Positions 15,206-23,267 of a DNA stretch of 37,084 nt are shown here, piece after piece. The notes under the pieces were generated by a model, which saw only the letters and a list, made by a program, of their open reading frames with translations, did not search any database and was not told where the DNA came from. This DNA comes from Candidatus Binatia bacterium. GTDB taxonomy: Bacteria; Desulfobacterota; Binatia; Bin18. Within the stretch, counting starts at the first letter, position 1; every line of letters begins with the position of its first letter. Position numbers and translations under genes: made by a program. The DNA is taken from NCBI GenBank assembly GCA_022824615.1, contig JAJDZM010000163.1:1-37084 (forward strand), given 5' to 3'.

Positions 15206-15239
15206 CCCTCCCTAACCCCCAACCCCTAATCCCCAGCCC
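15206..15239. repeat. G-rich repeat copy C (right flank of the four-helix-bundle unit)
   Basis: C-rich on the plus strand, so the G-rich side (GGGGCTGGGGATTAGGGG and more) is on the minus strand. It lies immediately after the E1 alpha stop and ends at the ribosome binding site of the four-helix-bundle gene. With copy B it forms inverted flanks around a unit of about 450 bases. CTCCT follows at 15240-15244, possibly a target duplication, but AGGAG on the other strand is also a ribosome-binding motif. Confidence 0.8.
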
Positions 15240-15244
15240 CTCCT

Positions 15245-16192
15245 CTACGCATATACATCTTGCAGGGCGACTTCCGGCGCGAGTAGCGGGGCCGCGCGCA
15301 TGGCTGCCACGGCCGCTTCGACCTGTTGGTCTGCGTCGGCCTGTATGTCATCCACGTCCGTCTGCGTCAGGATTCCCCGGTCGCACAGGGTCTGTTGCAG
15401 CTTCGGTAGGGGATCTTTTTCCGCCACCGTGTCGATGTCCGCCCGGTATTCCTGCTGGTCAGCCACATAATGCCCTTGCAGCCGTGTCACCTTGGCTTCA
15501 ATCAGCGTCGGGCCGTGGCCGGCCCGCGCTCGCGCCACGGCCTGTTCCATGACTTCGTACACCGCCACCGGATCGTTCCCGTCAACCACCACGCCGGGAA
15601 CGTTATAGCCTGCGGCCCGGTCGGCGATATTCTCGACCGCGGTCGAACGGCTGGTCGGCATGGAAATCGCGAAGCCGTTATTCTCACAAAAATAGATGCA
15701 GGGCAGTTTCTGCACCGCGGCCCAGTTGAGCGCCTCGTGGAACGGGCCCCGGTTCGCCGTCCCGTCTCCAAAGAAGTAAGTCACGACGGTGTCCGGCTGC
15801 TTGCGCTTGAGCGCCATGCCCACGCCAACCGAGACAACGAAGCTGCCACCCAAAGTCCCGCTCTCACCCAGAATGCCCTTTGGCACGTCCACGACGTGCA
15901 TCACCCCGCCCTTGCCCCGGCTGGTCGCGCCCTCCTTGCCGGCCATATCGGCCAGCATATCGGCCAGGCTCACTCCCCGGGCGATCATATACGCCACGCC
16001 GCGATGGCCGTACAGGATATAGTCGTCGGGCCGCAGAGCCTCGATGGCAGCGATCTGCGCTACCTCCTGACCGGCACCAACGTGCAACGCCGGCGGGAGT
16101 TCGCCGGCCATGGCCAGCTCGACGATTTTGGCCTCAAAGCGCCGTGCCAACTCCGAGGTCTTATACACTCTGACGAGTTGTTCCTGGTCCAT
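15245..16192 (-). CDS. 2-oxoacid dehydrogenase E1 component, alpha subunit
   Basis: A 315-residue thiamine-diphosphate-binding alpha subunit (AcoA/PdhA type). Seen are GHRGVAYMIARGVSLADMLA, the SRGKGGVMHVVD loop, the TPP motif GDGTANRGPFHEALN with the later ENNGFAISM, and a phosphorylation-loop-like TSRSTAVENIADR. The frame opens at 16210, but AAAAGGGGAG lies four bases before the ATG at 16192, giving MDQEQLVRVYKT. Substrate could be pyruvate, acetoin or another small 2-oxoacid; the sequence does not decide. In the operon it follows the SDR gene by 26 bases and is separated from its partner E1 beta by the inserted four-helix-bundle gene. Confidence 0.93.
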   Translation of the reverse strand: MDQEQLVRVYKTSELARRFEAKIVELAMAGELPPALHVGAGQEVAQIAAIEALRPDDYILYGHRGVAYMIARGVSLADMLADMAGKEGATSRGKGGVMHVVDVPKGILGESGTLGGSFVVSVGVGMALKRKQPDTVVTYFFGDGTANRGPFHEALNWAAVQKLPCIYFCENNGFAISMPTSRSTAVENIADRAAGYNVPGVVVDGNDPVAVYEVMEQAVARARAGHGPTLIEAKVTRLQGHYVADQQEYRADIDTVAEKDPLPKLQQTLCDRGILTQTDVDDIQADADQQVEAAVAAMRAAPLLAPEVALQDVYA

Positions 16193-16217
16193 AGGCTCCC
16201 CTTTTTTCATGGTCAGC

Positions 16218-17012
16218 CTAGGCTAACCCAATATGCTGGATGATCCCGCCATCAATGGCAAACGCCTCACCGGTGACAAAGCGTGACTGCTCGCTCGCCA
16301 GAAAGAGCGCCACATCGGCCACATCTTCCGGCGTGCCGTTGCGCTGGAGCGGGGTGTTGCGGGCCAGGAGATCGCTGATGCCCTTCTGGCTGATTAAGGT
16401 CTCGTGAATCATTTCGGTGTCGATCACGCCGGGACAGAGCGTGTTGGCGCGGATGCCTTTGGGGCCATAGGTCACCGCAATCGCCCGGGTCAGGGCCAGA
16501 ATCGCGCCTTTGCTGGCTGTGTAGGCATGGGCGTCCTGAGCCCCACGCAGAGCGGCAATAGAGGCGGTGTTGATAATGACCCCGCCGCCGCGTTCGATCA
16601 GCTGAGGAATCCCATATTTGCAGAACAGGAAGATTCCGCCGACATTGATGTCCATAATGCGCCGCCAGTCATCCTCGGTACAATTGACGATATCGCTCAT
16701 GGCAATGCCGAAGCGTTGCGTCGCCGAGTAGCCGATCCCGGCGTTGTTATACAGGATGTCAAACCCGCCAAAGGCGTCCTGGGCGGTTTGCAGAACGGCG
16801 TGCACGTCCGCGGCCCGGGATACATCACCGACCGCCCCGACGGCCTCGCCCCCGGCATTTTGAACCGCGGCAACCGCGGCCTCGACAGACTCCGCATCCA
16901 GGTCGTTGATTACGATCTTCGCCCCTTCTGAGGCAAAGCGCCTGGCAGCCACCAGCCCCTGTCCCCGTCCGGAGCCGGTAATCAGGGCGACTTTGTTTTC
17001 CAGTTGTCCCAT
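16218..17012 (-). CDS. SDR-family NAD(P)-dependent oxidoreductase
   Basis: A 264-residue classical short-chain dehydrogenase. It has the TGSGRGQG cofactor motif, NDLDAE after strand 2 (acidic residue, favouring NAD), the NNAG motif, catalytic Ser in IINTASIAA, and YTASK with Tyr and Lys. It ends with the family's FVTGEAFAIDGG. The frame opens at 17102, but GGAAGGAAGG before the ATG at 17012 and the family start MGQLENKVALITG support 17012. It is first in the operon with the 2-oxoacid dehydrogenase, so it may make the oxo substrate from a hydroxy compound; this is inference. Confidence 0.92.
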   Translation of the reverse strand: MGQLENKVALITGSGRGQGLVAARRFASEGAKIVINDLDAESVEAAVAAVQNAGGEAVGAVGDVSRAADVHAVLQTAQDAFGGFDILYNNAGIGYSATQRFGIAMSDIVNCTEDDWRRIMDINVGGIFLFCKYGIPQLIERGGGVIINTASIAALRGAQDAHAYTASKGAILALTRAIAVTYGPKGIRANTLCPGVIDTEMIHETLISQKGISDLLARNTPLQRNGTPEDVADVALFLASEQSRFVTGEAFAIDGGIIQHIGLA

Positions 17013-17077
17013 AGCAGCCTTCCTTCCATAATGCCCGCTTTGTTTACTCGAAAACATCTCAGAGATAAAGAGGAGAA

Positions 17078-17236
17078 ATGCCCGACCCTCATCAACTCTC
17101 AAACTTCATTTGGCAGATTGCGGATTTGCTACGAGGCCCGTACCGCCCGCCGCAATATGAACGGGTGATGTTGCCGCTGACGGTGTTGCGACTGAGAGGA
17201 CTCTCACACTTCTATATGAGCGCCATGCCGCTCTGA
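17078..17236 (+). pseudogene. hsdM: HsdM (type I restriction-modification methylase) N-terminal relic
   Basis: A 52-codon frame with a strong ribosome binding site (AAAGAGGAGAA) starts MPDPHQLSNFIWQIADLLRG, then PYRPPQYERVMLPLTVLR. This matches the conserved start of HsdM methyltransferases up to the LTVLRR point. After that the sequence becomes unrelated and stops at 17234. A complete HsdM is about 500 residues or more, so this is a deletion remnant. It overlaps the upstream region of the SDR gene in divergent orientation. Short frames in 17237-17394 show no recognisable match. Confidence 0.65.
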
Positions 17237-17359
17237 TTTCAGCCGTAGTCCCCGGCCAAACTCACATAGGGATAGAGTCATGTGGCTTGAATATCTCAAG
17301 CGAACAAACCCTCACATCTTTGAAGGAAGTTATTGAGGCGGCGTGGGAGATGAGAAAGG

Positions 17360-17384
17360 CACTGCCAGCAAGATACTGGCAGTG
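17360..17384. terminator. Perfect hairpin (9-bp stem) downstream of the small gene
   Basis: CACTGCCAG-caagata-CTGGCAGTG forms a 9-bp stem with a 7-base loop. It lies just beyond the stop (17395) of the minus-strand protease/small-protein operon and may end its transcripts. A clear U-tract is absent, so it could also be an old recombination site. Confidence 0.4.
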
Positions 17385-17394
17385 AAGCGGTGGG

Positions 17395-17598
17395 TTAGCG
17401 AGTTTTATTATAGAGACGACGAGTTGGGGAATTGCCCAACGGGGGGCTCAGAGTATAATGTGGCCGCGTATCGACACCAAGTTTCTCCAGCTTTTTCTCA
17501 AGCTCCTGGTATCTTTGGACGACGCTCTTGTCGATCCGCGGGTTACGCTTCAACATTTCTCGCGGGTCGAATTGAACCTTTTTCTCTTGGGTTGCCAT
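17395..17598 (-). CDS. Small conserved-looking protein partner of the Clp-fold protease (67 aa)
   Basis: A 67-residue charged protein: MATQEKKVQFDPREMLKRNP, then a helical stretch DKSVVQRYQELEKKLEKLGV, and a C-terminal TLSPPLGNSP. The frame begins upstream at 17643, but the ATG at 17598 follows the protease stop by one base. GGAGC inside the protease's last codons could serve as ribosome binding site, with somewhat long spacing. It is not recognised as a named family. Coupling to the protease suggests that it is a cofactor, adaptor or substrate. No transmembrane segment or signal peptide is visible. Confidence 0.65.
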   Translation of the reverse strand: MATQEKKVQFDPREMLKRNPRIDKSVVQRYQELEKKLEKLGVDTRPHYTLSPPLGNSPTRRLYNKTR

Positions 17599-17599
17599 T

Positions 17600-18448
17600 T
17601 TAGAAACGCTCCTTTGTATGTACGAACATGAAGAGTTGTTCACGATTCATATAATCGCGCAAAAGCTCAAAGTACTCTTGAATCTCCTCTCTCAATTTTG
17701 GCTTTGTCCCATAATCTTCTATCTTGAGGCCAACTTCCTCCTGAAGGGTCTTCATGTCAATGCCTCTTCCGTGAGAATGCCATCGTTCTGCCTTATTCAG
17801 AGCGTCAGCAATTTCCTTCGCACGATCTTTTCTCATTTGGTCGGTTACTGTAAGACCACGGCCCTCCGTTTGCTCCCAGGTCTTAAACTTGTACTGAGAG
17901 AGCCATTTAATCAAGAGTTCATTCGACAATTCACGTGCCTGCTCGAATTGGTAGAGTTCCCCCAGGTCAAGTTTACTGACCAGCGCATATTCAACGGTTG
18001 AGAGTTCTTCTTCTTTGGACTTTTTTGCGAGACGTTCGAATTGGTTCAGATAAGAAAGCGCCGGCACCAATCCACCCTCTTTCTCAATTTGTGGATCAAT
18101 GGGTCCTAAACAGGAAAAATAATCCATCATGATACGGTCGGCGCTCAAGGCAAAAATTGTTCCCGCAGACATCGCCCGATCCGGTACAACGACAATGACC
18201 TCGCTGTAAGCATTCCGCACGGTGCCAACCATTCGCTCAACCACTTCGACAACCCCGCCGGGCGTATCAAGAATAATAGCGATAGTGTTTTTCTTGTCCT
18301 TTAATCCCTCAATGGCACTGCGTACCTCACGGTCAAGTCCTGGTACGATCGGGCTCATAATTGCCATAACGTCGGCAGAAAGCTCGTCGCTAATACGCTT
18401 GAGCCAATCATCCAATTGTCTTCTGATATGGTCATCTAACGGCCGCAT
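17600..18448 (-). CDS. SDH-family Clp-fold serine proteinase
   Basis: A 282-residue crotonase/Clp-fold protein. It has IAIILDTPGGVVEVVERMV (oxyanion Gly-Gly at 64-65), the nucleophile Ser94 in AMSAGT, and the downstream SCLGPIDPQIEKEGGLVPAL. This is the serine dehydrogenase proteinase (SDH)/SppA-like pattern, in which Ser acts with a downstream Asp or Lys. Unlike SppA there is no signal or transmembrane segment at the N-terminus, so it is cytoplasmic. The C-terminal ~60 residues are helical and charged. It is coupled to a 67-residue protein. Members occur scattered in mobile or defence regions; the HsdM relic nearby agrees with that. Its biological substrate is unknown. Confidence 0.85.
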   Translation of the reverse strand: MRPLDDHIRRQLDDWLKRISDELSADVMAIMSPIVPGLDREVRSAIEGLKDKKNTIAIILDTPGGVVEVVERMVGTVRNAYSEVIVVVPDRAMSAGTIFALSADRIMMDYFSCLGPIDPQIEKEGGLVPALSYLNQFERLAKKSKEEELSTVEYALVSKLDLGELYQFEQARELSNELLIKWLSQYKFKTWEQTEGRGLTVTDQMRKDRAKEIADALNKAERWHSHGRGIDMKTLQEEVGLKIEDYGTKPKLREEIQEYFELLRDYMNREQLFMFVHTKERF

Positions 18449-18760
18449 TCCCTTACATCCTCACCTTCCCTAAATTATTTCTAAATGGGGTGAGTTCAAA
18501 ATGGGGATTTTCTACATCTAGTGAAACAACTTTTCAAGGATCAGGTTTAAGGATAGTGACATGGTGGCATTCCCCACAGCAAAGCCACATTTGAGAACAT
18601 CATTGAAGCGCCGCTGCTCGATAACGATCTCTTTCACTGATGGAGTAGAACCTCATCGGCCCTCACGTGACCATAATAGCCTTAATTCTACAGATATACA
18701 CGCATTCCAACTCGGTACAGGAGAAGGGGGCGCACTACCCCACGCCTACTCATGGCCGCT
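18449..18760. other. Gene-poor stretch of about 310 bases
   Basis: Between the protease start and the permease stop no supported gene is seen. It contains the possible protease promoter. A short minus-strand frame (about 46 codons, starting near 18645 with VKEIVIEQRRFNDVLKCGF) has no recognised match and is probably chance. Composition is more AT-rich than in the flanking genes. Confidence 0.5.
18509..18537 (-). promoter_or_regulatory. Possible sigma-70 promoter of the SDH-family protease gene
   Basis: On the minus strand TTGAAA (18537-18532) and TAGAAA (18514-18509) are separated by exactly 17 bases, about 60 bases upstream of the protease start. This is a pattern match only. Confidence 0.35.
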
Positions 18761-20527
18761 TTAGGCATGCCCGCCGGGAATTTTCTCCGGGGCATCGACA
18801 CGGACAGTCACGATATCGGTGTCATGGTATTGCTCGTGGCGGACCGAAGACGCGAGGTGTCGCAACAGCCGGAGCGAAACGTCCCGCTCGATCGGGATTT
18901 CACCCACCTGCTCGCCAAGCAGTGCCATCCGGTCCTGGAGGTTGTCCTCGCCGGTCGCGGCAACGAACTCGAGTACCGCCCCAGCCCCCTCCGTGCGCGC
19001 CATCAGGAGGAGCCGTCGCGGCTCCTTCTCCTCGTCGGTCTCGTCTTGCCCGAGCAGCGTCAGCAGCGTCTCCTCGCCGACCGCTTCAAGGCGCTCCGCC
19101 ATCGCCCTGTCCCAACCGCCACGAGACGCGAACGCGACCAGAAACTCCCTGATCTTTGGCAGCGCGGAAAGATCAAAGCGTGTCTCCATCCGACCGCGGC
19201 GCGGTTTTGCCATCTCCATGAAGAACGTCATGAGGAGGGCCATGAGACCACCCGCCGTGACCCCATTCCGCAGCAGGCCTCCGGCGAATGCCTGAGCAAA
19301 CTCAGGAAATATCGCGCCATTCTGAAAGCCGACACCGACCCAGAACGATAGGCCGACGATCAGCCCCTTGCGATAGTCGATGCCGTCCTGAACGATGACC
19401 TTCATGCCGACCACAAAGAGCGTCGCCTGTAAGACGGCGAGATAGGCCGCGACGACCGGCCCCGGTATGGCCAGGACCACGGCAAGCGCTTTGGGCAGGA
19501 GGGCCACGGCGACGAAGACGACCCCAACGGCAACCCCGACGCGGCGGGCCGCCGCCCCGGTGAGTTCGATCACCGCCACGCCGGTCGATAGCAGTGTGTT
19601 CGGCACTGTTCCGGCCAAGCCGGACAGCAGATTACCGATTCCGGCCGCCGCCACCGCGCCCTGTACCGCCCGAAAATCCACCGCTCGGGGCTGTCGCCAG
19701 GAAACCCGCTGCACGGCGACGGCATTACTGATCGTCTGGACGCTTTCGATCAGCGCCACGAGTACGAATGCGGGTAGCAGCGCCCAAAAAACTGGCCCGA
19801 AATCAAGAGCCAAGCCGGGCCATTCGCCCGCCGGAAGGCCGACCCACGCCGCCGCGGCGATGCCGTCCACGTTGAAGAGACCGAACCATCCCGCTACCAA
19901 AGAGCCAGCGGCTACACCGATCACCGGTGCCCAGAGACGCAGCGCGCCTGTTGTCCGCAGCGCGATGCCGGTAATGATCAACACGGTCACGAGGGCGCTC
20001 AAAGGGGCGGCCAGAGTCGAGGTGCCCACCGGCACATCCTCCAGCAGACCGAAGACCGTTGGCATCAACGTGGCCGGGATCAGCATGATGACCGTCCCCG
20101 AAACGGTCGGGGTCAGGAGCCGTCGAAACAGCGCGAGCCGTGCGGAAAGCGCCAGCGGAACCAGCGACGCAACGCCCACCAGGGTCGCGAGCAACGCCGG
20201 GCCGCCCTCTGCCACCGCCGTGATGCTCACCGCGACGACAGCCAGGGAGGTGCCCATCACGGCGACATAGCCCGTACCAATACGGCCAAACCGGAATGCT
20301 TGCAGTGCCGTGGTCAGACCACAGATCGAAACCGCGGCGAACAGAGCCCAGGACAGGTAGGCTTCGGTCCCGCCGCCGGCCCGTACTACAACCATGGGGA
20401 TCACGACTATTCTGGCAATAATGAGAATGGCAAACTGTAAACCGAGACCGAACGCAATCGCCGGCGGCGGTTTCTCGTCGGGCTGGTAGCGTACGCTCGC
20501 AAGCTGGCCGGCACCGTCAACACCCAT
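18761..20527 (-). CDS. NCS2/NAT-family xanthine-uracil permease with a C-terminal HATPase-like domain
   Basis: A 588-residue protein. About residues 20-430 are a nucleobase-cation symporter-2 (NAT) membrane domain of around 12-14 hydrophobic segments, including the characteristic ALIESVQTISNA and GTVPNTLLSTGVAVIELTGA stretches. The last ~150 residues are soluble: RFDLSALPKIREFLVAFASR, AERLEAVGEETLLTLLG, ... DVSLRLLRHLASSVRHEQYH, DTDIVTVRVD. This resembles an anti-sigma-factor-like (RsbW-type) HATPase fold, but the N-box Asn and clear Gly loops are missing. Most NCS2 transporters are ~430-480 residues with no such tail. The frame opens at 20548; GAGGAG spaced 7 bases from the ATG at 20527 decides the start. 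Substrate is a purine, pyrimidine or related compound. Confidence 0.85.
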   Translation of the reverse strand: MGVDGAGQLASVRYQPDEKPPPAIAFGLGLQFAILIIARIVVIPMVVVRAGGGTEAYLSWALFAAVSICGLTTALQAFRFGRIGTGYVAVMGTSLAVVAVSITAVAEGGPALLATLVGVASLVPLALSARLALFRRLLTPTVSGTVIMLIPATLMPTVFGLLEDVPVGTSTLAAPLSALVTVLIITGIALRTTGALRLWAPVIGVAAGSLVAGWFGLFNVDGIAAAAWVGLPAGEWPGLALDFGPVFWALLPAFVLVALIESVQTISNAVAVQRVSWRQPRAVDFRAVQGAVAAAGIGNLLSGLAGTVPNTLLSTGVAVIELTGAAARRVGVAVGVVFVAVALLPKALAVVLAIPGPVVAAYLAVLQATLFVVGMKVIVQDGIDYRKGLIVGLSFWVGVGFQNGAIFPEFAQAFAGGLLRNGVTAGGLMALLMTFFMEMAKPRRGRMETRFDLSALPKIREFLVAFASRGGWDRAMAERLEAVGEETLLTLLGQDETDEEKEPRRLLLMARTEGAGAVLEFVAATGEDNLQDRMALLGEQVGEIPIERDVSLRLLRHLASSVRHEQYHDTDIVTVRVDAPEKIPGGHA

Positions 20528-20624
20528 CACGCACTCCTCATGTCCCACCTGGACATCGGATAATACCCTCGCCTCTTGTGTAAGGAGTACAAAGCATGCA
20601 GTAACTTTTTCCCTGGCTCAGATT

Positions 20625-22253
20625 TTATCTCAGTCTCCTCACCGCCCGCTTGAGCACCCGCACTCCCGTCCGTATCTCTTCGACTTTGAGCAGCAGACCG
20701 AGCCCCAGGTACACACCCCCGCCGGCGACCAGGATGCCAGCCAAACGGAGGAGACGCTCACCGGTCATGAGCGAACCGGGGGCAGCGGCCAGCGGTTGGC
20801 TGAAAAAAAACAGGCAACCGCCCAAAACCACGGCCAACACGACATGGGCTCCAAGACTCCGCAGGAGGGTTCCTTCATCAAGCGGGCCGTGCCGCCGCCG
20901 AAAGATGACGTACAGGACACAGGTGTTCAGATAGGACACCAGCGAGGTCACCAGGGCAATACCCCAGTGACCCCACACCTGCATCAGCAGCCAACAGCCG
21001 GCCGCGTGCAGCCCAATCGAACCAACCCCAATCCAGGCGGGCGTCCGAGTGTCCTTTGTGGCGTTGAAGAGGCGCACCATGACCTGACTGGTCCCGTAGG
21101 CCAGGATACCCACCCCGTAGGCCATCAGGGCCTGGCTGGTCATGGCTACGTCTTCCGGGGTAAATTGACCACGTTCGTACAGCAGGCGGGTGATGGGCCG
21201 CGCCAGGGCAATCAGGATCGCCGTTGCCGGCAGGGCAACCGCAAAGAGCAGCGAGAGTCCGGCCTCGGCCTGTTTTTTGAAGGTCGCAAGCTGTCCCTGG
21301 TTGTGGGCGCTTGAGAGTTCGGTCAGCAGGACGGTATAGACCGGCACCGCGATCACACTGACCGGTAACAGAAACACCCGAAAGGCATAGGCCAGGGCGG
21401 ATATACTGCCCTCGGCCAGGGTTGATGCCAGAGCCCGCGCCACAAAGGCGTTAATAGGTACAACCGCGGTGGCAATAAATGCGCCGAGCGCCAGGCCACC
21501 CATTTCTCGCAGGGCCGGGTGAGAGAAGGCCAGGGTTGGTCGATAGCGGATACCGTAGCGTCGCAGCGTGGGCAGTTGGATCAGCACCTGGAGGCTGCTA
21601 CCGGCGACAACCCCGATTGCCAGGCTGGTAATGCCATAGCTGGGCGCGAGGGCCAGGGCGCACAGAATCATGACCAGATTGAAAAACACCCCCGCGTATT
21701 CCGGCATGGCGTAGTGGTCGAGGCTGTTGAGCGTGCCTTTCATCACGGCCAGCAGGCAGTGCAGAATCAGCATGGGCAGCATGAACCGAAACAGGAAAAC
21801 CGCCAAGGCATGGTCATCCCCGGCCAGACCGGGCGCAGCCACAGTCATGAGACCGGAGGCGAAGACATAACACCCGCCGGCCAGCAGCACGGCCAACAGA
21901 AGGGCCCCATTCAGAGCGAGGCTGAAAATCGTACTCAACTCATCTTTCTTGTCCCGATAGCGGGTGATGACCGGCACGAAAAAATTGCTCAGGACTCCAC
22001 TGAAGAAAAGGGTCTGCATCATTTCCGGGACGTTATACGCCACCAGAAAGGCATCCGTCAGGCGAGACGCTCCAAACAGGGCGGCCTGAACGGCTTCCCG
22101 GATAAAACCCAGCGGCCGGCTCAGCAGGGTGGCAATAATAATGGGGCTGCCCTTCCGAGCGATCCGGGACCGCAAAGAGTCCGGCGTCCGTTGGGCAGGG
22201 TCTACAGGCGTGTCGGTTGGGGGCACCCCGTGACTATAGCAGGGACGTAGCAC
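20625..22253 (-). CDS. murJ: Lipid II flippase MurJ (MviN)
   Basis: A 542-residue MOP-superfamily membrane protein with about 14 transmembrane segments. It moves lipid II across the cytoplasmic membrane for peptidoglycan synthesis. Recognisable stretches are SPIIIATLLSRPLGFIREAV, FGASRLTDAFLVAYNVPEMM, FFSGVLSNFFVPVITRY, TALARPITRLLYERGQFTPED and YGVGILAYGTSQVMVRLFNATKDT. The listed start is a GTG with an unusual N-terminus of about 25 residues; a second GTG ten codons downstream is possible, and no clear ribosome binding site is seen for either. The gene stands alone, transcribed toward the permease. Confidence 0.93.
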   Translation of the reverse strand: MLRPCYSHGVPPTDTPVDPAQRTPDSLRSRIARKGSPIIIATLLSRPLGFIREAVQAALFGASRLTDAFLVAYNVPEMMQTLFFSGVLSNFFVPVITRYRDKKDELSTIFSLALNGALLLAVLLAGGCYVFASGLMTVAAPGLAGDDHALAVFLFRFMLPMLILHCLLAVMKGTLNSLDHYAMPEYAGVFFNLVMILCALALAPSYGITSLAIGVVAGSSLQVLIQLPTLRRYGIRYRPTLAFSHPALREMGGLALGAFIATAVVPINAFVARALASTLAEGSISALAYAFRVFLLPVSVIAVPVYTVLLTELSSAHNQGQLATFKKQAEAGLSLLFAVALPATAILIALARPITRLLYERGQFTPEDVAMTSQALMAYGVGILAYGTSQVMVRLFNATKDTRTPAWIGVGSIGLHAAGCWLLMQVWGHWGIALVTSLVSYLNTCVLYVIFRRRHGPLDEGTLLRSLGAHVVLAVVLGGCLFFFSQPLAAAPGSLMTGERLLRLAGILVAGGGVYLGLGLLLKVEEIRTGVRVLKRAVRRLR

Positions 22254-22350
22254 AGCGTCAGGAAGACACCATCAAAACAGCCACGCATCGGGCGGGCCTG
22301 CTTATGGGACGTGTGATGCATGTTGTGTTCTCAGCCGCCTGGGAGGCCCC

Positions 22351-22381
22351 CACCCCGGCCTTCGGCGTCAGCGGCGGGGTG
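22351..22381 (-). terminator. Possible terminator hairpin after the FAH-family gene
   Basis: CACCCCG(G)CC pairs with GGCGGGGTG around a 12-base loop, with one bulged base. It is about 10 bases beyond the FAH gene stop on the minus strand. There is no U-tract, so intrinsic termination would be weak. Confidence 0.35.
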
Positions 22382-22391
22382 AGCCGCGGGT

Positions 22392-23243
22392 TCAGCCGGC
22401 CACGACCGGGTTTTCCAACACCCCAATCCCCTCCACTTCAATCCGGACCGTATCGCCGGCCTTGAGAAAGCGCGGCGGCTCGCGATAGGCCCCGACACCT
22501 GAGGGGGTTCCGGTGGTAATCACATCACCCGGTTCCAGCGGAAAGATATGCGACAGGTACTCGATCACATAGGGGATGCGAAAAATCAGATGTTTCGTAT
22601 TGGAGTGCTGCATTTCCTGTCCGCTCACCACGGTCCGAATATCCAACGCGTGGGGGTCGGGAACTTCGTCTCGGGTGACAATGGCCGGCCCCAGCGGGGC
22701 AAACGTCTCAAACGACTTGCCAGGCGTATGGCCGCTCCGGCGCTGATAGTCGCGCGCGCTCACATCGTTACAGATCGTGTAACCGGCAACATAATCGAGG
22801 GCGTCCTGGGCGGAAACCGTTCTGGCCAAGCTGCCGATGACAACCGCCAACTCGCCCTCAAAATCGACCATCTGGCTCACAGGCGGGAGGTGAATCGCCT
22901 CTCCCATACCGATGGTTGCTGGCACGGTCTTGGCAAAAATCAGCGGATAGTCCGGTTTCTTCCTGCCGCCTTCCGCGGCGTGGTCGGCATAGTTCAGTCC
23001 GATCCCGAGAAGTTTTCCCGGTTTCGCAATGGGGGCCTCGAGCTGGATATCGGCCAGTGGAATCGGGCTGCCAGCACCACTGGCTTCCTGCGCCTGAGCC
23101 AGCATGGCCGCGCCGCCTTGGAGCAGACGCAGCATGTCACCGGGAAGCGCTCCGTGGGAGGCGCTCGGGAGATCGACAACACCGGCGGCGGTTAATACGC
23201 CCGTGCTGCGTTGATTGTTGTGTTCATAGGTGACGAGCTGCAT
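22392..23243 (-). CDS. Fumarylacetoacetate hydrolase (FAH) family protein
   Basis: A 283-residue FAH-fold protein. It has LLGIGLNYADHAAEGGRKKP, PLIFAKTVPATIGMGEAI, the metal ligands in VDFEGELAVVIG (Glu, Glu), YTICNDVSARDYQRR, GKSFETFAPLGPAIV, and the C-terminal PGDVITTGTPSGVG. These define hydrolases, decarboxylases or isomerases of 2,4-dioxo acids (acylpyruvate hydrolase, HpcE-like). The substrate is not decided by sequence. AAGGAGGAGCGATC precedes the ATG. It follows the acyl-CoA synthetase gene by 24 bases on the same strand, so the pair probably processes a common ring-cleavage or dicarboxylate product. Confidence 0.9.
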   Translation of the reverse strand: MQLVTYEHNNQRSTGVLTAAGVVDLPSASHGALPGDMLRLLQGGAAMLAQAQEASGAGSPIPLADIQLEAPIAKPGKLLGIGLNYADHAAEGGRKKPDYPLIFAKTVPATIGMGEAIHLPPVSQMVDFEGELAVVIGSLARTVSAQDALDYVAGYTICNDVSARDYQRRSGHTPGKSFETFAPLGPAIVTRDEVPDPHALDIRTVVSGQEMQHSNTKHLIFRIPYVIEYLSHIFPLEPGDVITTGTPSGVGAYREPPRFLKAGDTVRIEVEGIGVLENPVVAG

Positions 23244-23267
23244 GATCGCTCCTCCTTGAGGCTGCCT

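Noticed and set aside
17237-17394. Short plus-strand frames after the HsdM relic (for example MWLEYLKRTNPHIF and LKEVIEAAWEMRKALP)
   Set aside because: They could be debris of deleted genes, but each is under 25 codons and no family could be named.
18540-18660. A 46-codon minus-strand frame (VKEIVIEQRR...) in the gap before the permease
   Set aside because: No recognised similarity, no ribosome binding site and Cys/Arg-rich end; probably chance.
19467-20270. 267-codon Ala/Thr/Pro-rich plus-strand ORF opposite the permease
   Set aside because: Low-complexity shadow of a membrane protein gene.
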